A stretch of 64,000 nucleotides of DNA, taken from Ditylenchus dipsaci (taxonomy: Eukaryota > Nematoda > Chromadorea > Rhabditida > Anguinidae). The stretch spans positions 2,108,001 to 2,172,000 of the forward strand of contig SADC01001275.1 in assembly GCA_004194705.1 (NCBI GenBank), in the 5' to 3' direction. This document shows, piece by piece, positions 58,301 to 64,000 of this stretch (its first letter is position 1; every line of letters begins with the position of its first letter). Under the pieces are notes generated by a model. The model was given only the letters and a program-made list of their open reading frames with translations, was not told the origin of the DNA and did not search any database. The translations under genes were made by a program, and so were the position numbers.

Positions 58301-60371
58301 AACATTTGCTAATATCAGTTTTCGATGGATAAGGGTCTAACTGGATAAATGCTTGTGAATTTTCGGGTTGAAAGGTGGTAAGTTACCAAAAAATTAAAAA
58401 AATATTTTGACGAAAACCTTTTATTTCGCTTAAACTTCGAAAATTTAAGATTTAAATAATTGTTGTCATAAGCGGAATTTGAAATTTTTCAGTAAGTTCT
58501 GAGTTTTAAAGGCAGTTTTCAAGCAAATCGACCATGCTAAACACTAATTCAATGTAAAAAGTTTAGATTTTCCTAACGAAATAAAAGTTTTCAAAAACCA
58601 TGGTATTGAATCAAAAGAAGAACTATTCAGATTATCTGTAAATATTAAAAAACAAAATTCTTCGAAATTTGTTCATTGCTAATGCTGCTAATATTTCGAA
58701 AAAAATAACAGGGTTCAACAAACCGGAAAATGCGCAGACCAACCCGAAACTCTGTTTGGCACTTGTTCTGTTTTCGCGCCCATCTTCAAAATTTGTGAGA
58801 TGGAATATTTACAAAAGGATATCCGCGTAAAATATACACGTAAATAGATTTTTAAAATGGGGACGTCAACTAGACAGCTTTTTACTTCTCTGCACAAAAA
58901 ATTTAAAAGTTAACCGACCAAAAGATTATAAACAACCAAAAGTAAAGAGCCTAATTAAAAAAACTTTCGTTTGAAATAGGTTTTTTACCACAACCGCTCA
59001 ATATTTCTTTTAAAGCTATCTTAAATACTTTAGCCATTGATTATCTTCAAATTTTTTTAGTCTTTGCGGTCACCGGAATGCTCAGCCAGGAGTGAGAAGC
59101 GCACCCCCTTTGCTAAACGCTCGAACAGTGCTTGTGTGGAACAGACCAGGAAGCGAAGTGATTCCGCTTCCTTCCACTTGAAAGAGGCGCAGTCAGAAGT
59201 GCCTATGGGTTGTGCTTCGCTCTACAGCTATAAGGTTGGTGGATCAAGATGTGTTGAGACGATTTTTCTAACTAAATTGGATGTTTAGACTCTAGAGTTT
59301 TTGCATTGTGGAACTGTAGAGGCGGCATATAATGGTGCTTGGCTATGTCACAACCATATTGCCTATCTAGTGGTCAGTTAAAAGTTAAAAAATGTCATCT
59401 CTATCTCGTGAGCCAAGCTACCTTCAAAAAGACCTTTTTATTATTTGAAAAAAGTAGGCAAGCTTTTTTTTAACGTTCTCCAAAAGCAAAGTGATTTCTT
59501 GACTCTGAGATATAACTGTTTCGATTAGACCAACCATGGGATTGTCACTACTGACTATATTTTGAATATACCTCAGCAAGTAAAACAAGACGAATACGGA
59601 TTCGTGACCATTTATTTCCCAATTTTTGTAACTTGTGATTAAAAATCAAAATTTTCGAGAAAAAGTTATCAGGAAGTCAATATTAATCTGGAAATCGTCC
59701 CTAACTTTTTTTCCGAATTACGGAGCGTAAAAAATTTCGAAATCCGAAAAACTACAGTACATGAGGGTAATCATAGTAAATGTTTTGAGGATTTTTCGAA
59801 CAATTTCAAAAAATTCAAGGTGCAAATATCCATAATTTACCTCAGTTTTTAGAACCTAACCGGAGTTCAGCAGCTAGGTAAATCTAAAAGAAGACAGAGC
59901 TGTATCTGTGGTGAACATACCAGACACCAACTCAAGGAAATCTGTGTTAAAATAAGTCCTGCTAGCTCCGTTGCAGAAATATTTGACAAGTTCATGCTGG
60001 TCAACCAGTTCATAGCTGAGGCTCGCACCAAAGGAGCTCAGGTAGTAATACTGCTGACTAAACATGCCGGAAATGAAAAAGCAAAACTAGCTAATTCAGA
60101 TCCTGCTGTACAACAGTGATGCCCAGAACTTGGCCCAAGCATTTTCTATCCAGTATTGCATGCACTACCACAAAATCTCCCTCAACTACGCCATTTGCCA
60201 TATAGAAAGGGCAGCCAAACTCAACTTGGACCCCAAATACAGAATGCATTAGAGTTGTGGGAGAACAGGTTGAAGAGTGAACAGCAGCAATTGCTGGCTA
60301 GAACCATGTCGAACATGGAGTCCAATGGAGATGTCAAAGAAATACTCACTACAATACTGAGAAATAATTGA
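52334..60371 (+). CDS. Ser-rich protein with ULK/ATG1-like C-terminal helical domain (tentative)
   Basis: Exons: 52334-52408 ([16 protein letters not shown]), 53968 to about 54089, about 57895-58189, 59061-59234, 59289-59369, 59853-60041, 60100-60371 (stop). The last four join in phase 0; two earlier joins are out of phase, so exons are missing or indels exist. The middle is Ser/Thr/Arg-rich. The end ([20 protein letters not shown], then [20 protein letters not shown] and [16 protein letters not shown]) parallels the 'LIYN-AVEMVQSAALDE...YHKA' helices of the ULK/ATG1 EAT domain, which binds ATG13. No kinase domain is seen upstream. A one-base frameshift lies at about 60235-60250. The pogo element, a Mutator-like element and a palindrome sit in its introns. 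Confidence 0.4.
52811..53877 (+). mobile_element. Mutator-like element carrying a FLYWCH gene
   Basis: The left end (52811-52873) and right end (53817-53877) share the inverted segment GCATTTGAGCCCTTTGGATT and GAGCCCCCGCATTTGAGCCC; the outermost bases are GGGGTGTTTATAGCG against GGGGTTTCTACG. A FLYWCH zinc-finger gene lies between. FLYWCH domains are known companions of Mutator-type transposases, but no transposase is present. No clear TSD. Confidence 0.65.
53072..53637 (+). pseudogene. FLYWCH zinc-finger protein, frame broken near the end
   Basis: Exon 1 (53072-53152, [20 protein letters not shown]) joins exon 2 (53205 onward) in phase through a 52-nt intron. Exon 2 has [20 protein letters not shown], then [17 protein letters not shown]: the aromatic-rich start, W-x-C and C of a FLYWCH zinc finger, followed by [10 protein letters not shown] for the two His ligands. 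The frame stops at 53486, but another frame continues coding-like text ([20 protein letters not shown]) to a stop at about 53637, so one or two indels separate the C-terminal part. Confidence 0.7.
54166..54382. mobile_element. Half CCGCC palindrome joined to a CCGTA fragment
   Basis: 54178-54300 has one arm plus centre of the CCGCCAATTC family (GGACTTCTGTACGGATTTTT, TTTCTAACAAAACTATGCC). It switches at about 54303 into CCGACTCTCTCTAATAACCG ... AAAATACGGTA, the right end of a CCGTA-type element, so one probably inserted into the other. Confidence 0.5.
54586..56919 (+). mobile_element. Pogo/Tigger DNA transposon with TA duplication
   Basis: Ends CAGTCGACTCTCTCTATAAC and GTTATATAGAGAGTCGACTG, flanked by TA (54584-54585 and 56920-56921). 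CTATATAACGTACCC units repeat about five times inside each end. It encodes a pogo-type transposase. The interior is well preserved, so this is a young insertion and the likely helper or relative of the CAGTC MITEs in the window. Confidence 0.92.
54925..56710 (+). pseudogene. Pogo/Tigger transposase, multi-exon, several 1-nt frameshifts
   Basis: Cut-and-paste transposase of the Tc1/mariner superfamily. Starts [20 protein letters not shown] with a psq-type HTH ([19 protein letters not shown]), then a CENP-B-type HTH ([30 protein letters not shown]). DDE/D core: [17 protein letters not shown] (first D), [13 protein letters not shown] (second D), [12 protein letters not shown] (third D). The acidic C-terminal part ends [13 protein letters not shown]. 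Small introns at 55224-55272, about 55543-55590, 55769-55823, 55984-56037 and 56243-56291. Frameshifts near 55195, 55695, 55722, 56175 and 56553 break an otherwise readable protein. Confidence 0.9.
57272..57857. mobile_element. Mutator-type palindrome with 10-bp TSD (GCAGCTAATT arms)
   Basis: Ends GGGCATAACAGAATTTTGC and GAAATTCTGTTTCACCC, flanked by the direct repeat GTTCCATTAC (57262-57271 and 57858-57867). The arms open with four to six copies of TTTTGCAGCTAATTCTCGTA, then the GCGGGAATTCGAATTTCC core shared with 14231 and 49546. Non-coding. It ends 30 bp before a coding exon. Confidence 0.82.
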
Positions 60372-61247
60372 ACATAGATACAGCAATGATTCTGTGCCCA
60401 GAAAAATTGCTTGGTCTTAATATAAAAAGTAATTTAAAAAATGTATTGTCAGATGATGTAAATTAGGGATACAATTGAAATTATATTTTTTCCTGCAATC
60501 TTATGGGTTTTAGAAAGGGTTTTTATAGCGTTTATATATATATAAATAAACTGTTTATTGTTTTACACTCACAAAGTATTTGAACCAATAAAAGTTGAAA
60601 AAACAATCAGTTACTAATAAGTTACACAGACACACACAAAACTGAACTAATATCACATTGTTGATTCTTTTTACAAAAAAACAAAACTACTGATTTGCTT
60701 TCCCAAAATAACAAAAATGTACGTATTTAGATCACCCACAAAAAAACATTTAGTTCGCTGCACATTTGATGAGACCAAATATCTTCCGACGGGCTTTCCG
60801 ATGAGAACCCGTCTTCAAAAAGAGGTGCCATAAAATCTAGACTTGCGAGTCTTAATGGCAAAATTGCAAGATTTTGAAAAAAGTCGTTGTGATCGGAATC
60901 CTTGCGATATTTTGGACCAGACTGGCGAATCACATTTGGCAAAAGACTTCAAAAATCTAGGTAAGAAGTGTCGGACCAAGGCGAGAACGAACTTGAGAGG
61001 GCGCCGTCGGGAATTGACTGTATTATCAAATAACAGAGGTTGTGTGTTGATTTGGAACGGCTCGGCCATAAGCACGCCCATATGGATAGGAACTGACCCT
61101 AGTACATTTTGTCATTTGAGGGAGAGGATTAGTAGAGGGTATACGGTATGCTCTTTTTTACTTTTTCCAATAAACATTCCGTTCAATGTTTTTATCAATC
61201 CGTAAATAGTGTTGATTTGTCAATGCTAGTCCATAGGCGATCTCCAG
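60372..61247. other. 3' intergenic region, diverged pogo-type MITE
   Basis: AATAAA-like sites near 60545 and 60588 could serve the upstream plus-strand gene. 60760-61020 resembles one half of the 5867-6288 MITE (TTTGGCAAAAGACTTC, GCGAGAACGAACTTGAGAGG) and ends TTGACTGTA. No gene. Confidence 0.45.

Positions 61248-64000
<2,753 letters not shown>

Overview
This is a eukaryotic nuclear window: AT-rich, with genes broken into short exons by GT-AG introns (many only 44-58 nt, poly-T before the acceptor) and very dense in palindromic DNA transposons. It most likely comes from a small invertebrate. Tiny introns, a DUF229 sulfatase-like gene and TTAGGC-type hexamers (18780-18835) are compatible with a nematode, but this is inference. 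I see no bacterial, plastid or mitochondrial gene.

Host genes that could be assembled exon by exon, with splice phases checked: an NDUFA11-like complex I subunit (11359-16845, +); a coiled-coil protein (28171-28806, -); the last four small exons of an unidentified gene (31323-31593, -); a gene with a mitochondrial-presequence-like start (32325-33768, +, tentative); a two-exon 64-residue one-membrane-segment protein (36728-37046, -); a DUF229 protein (40009-50845, +); a Ser-rich protein whose end resembles the ULK/ATG1 C-terminal helical domain (52334-60371, +, tentative); and TVP23 (61248-64000, -, running off the right edge). A further unidentified gene may lie at 24279-27394 (+). They serve unrelated housekeeping functions (respiration, secretion and Golgi, possibly autophagy) and no operon logic is apparent.

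Most of the rest is transposons. Named elements with target-site duplications (TSDs): a hAT copy (8540-10576, 8-bp TSD), a pogo/Tigger copy (54586-56919, TA), a truncated mariner (35829-36414, TA), a TTAA-flanked piggyBac-like palindrome (40626-42662), two inverted copies of a 1.6-kb palindrome with perfect 8-bp TSDs (6821-8404 and 19475-21074), and palindromes with 9- and 10-bp TSDs of Mutator type (14231-15023, 57272-57857). A FLYWCH zinc-finger gene sits inside a Mutator-like element (52811-53877). Small TA-flanked elements are scattered everywhere, often nested two or three deep.

The most unusual feature is a modular architecture: many palindromes have arms that begin with a short tandem array private to that family, followed by a core shared between families. 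The clearest case is the trio at 14231, 49546 and 57272. Several well-conserved exons carry single-base frameshifts, which may be assembly errors and should be checked before any gene is called a pseudogene.
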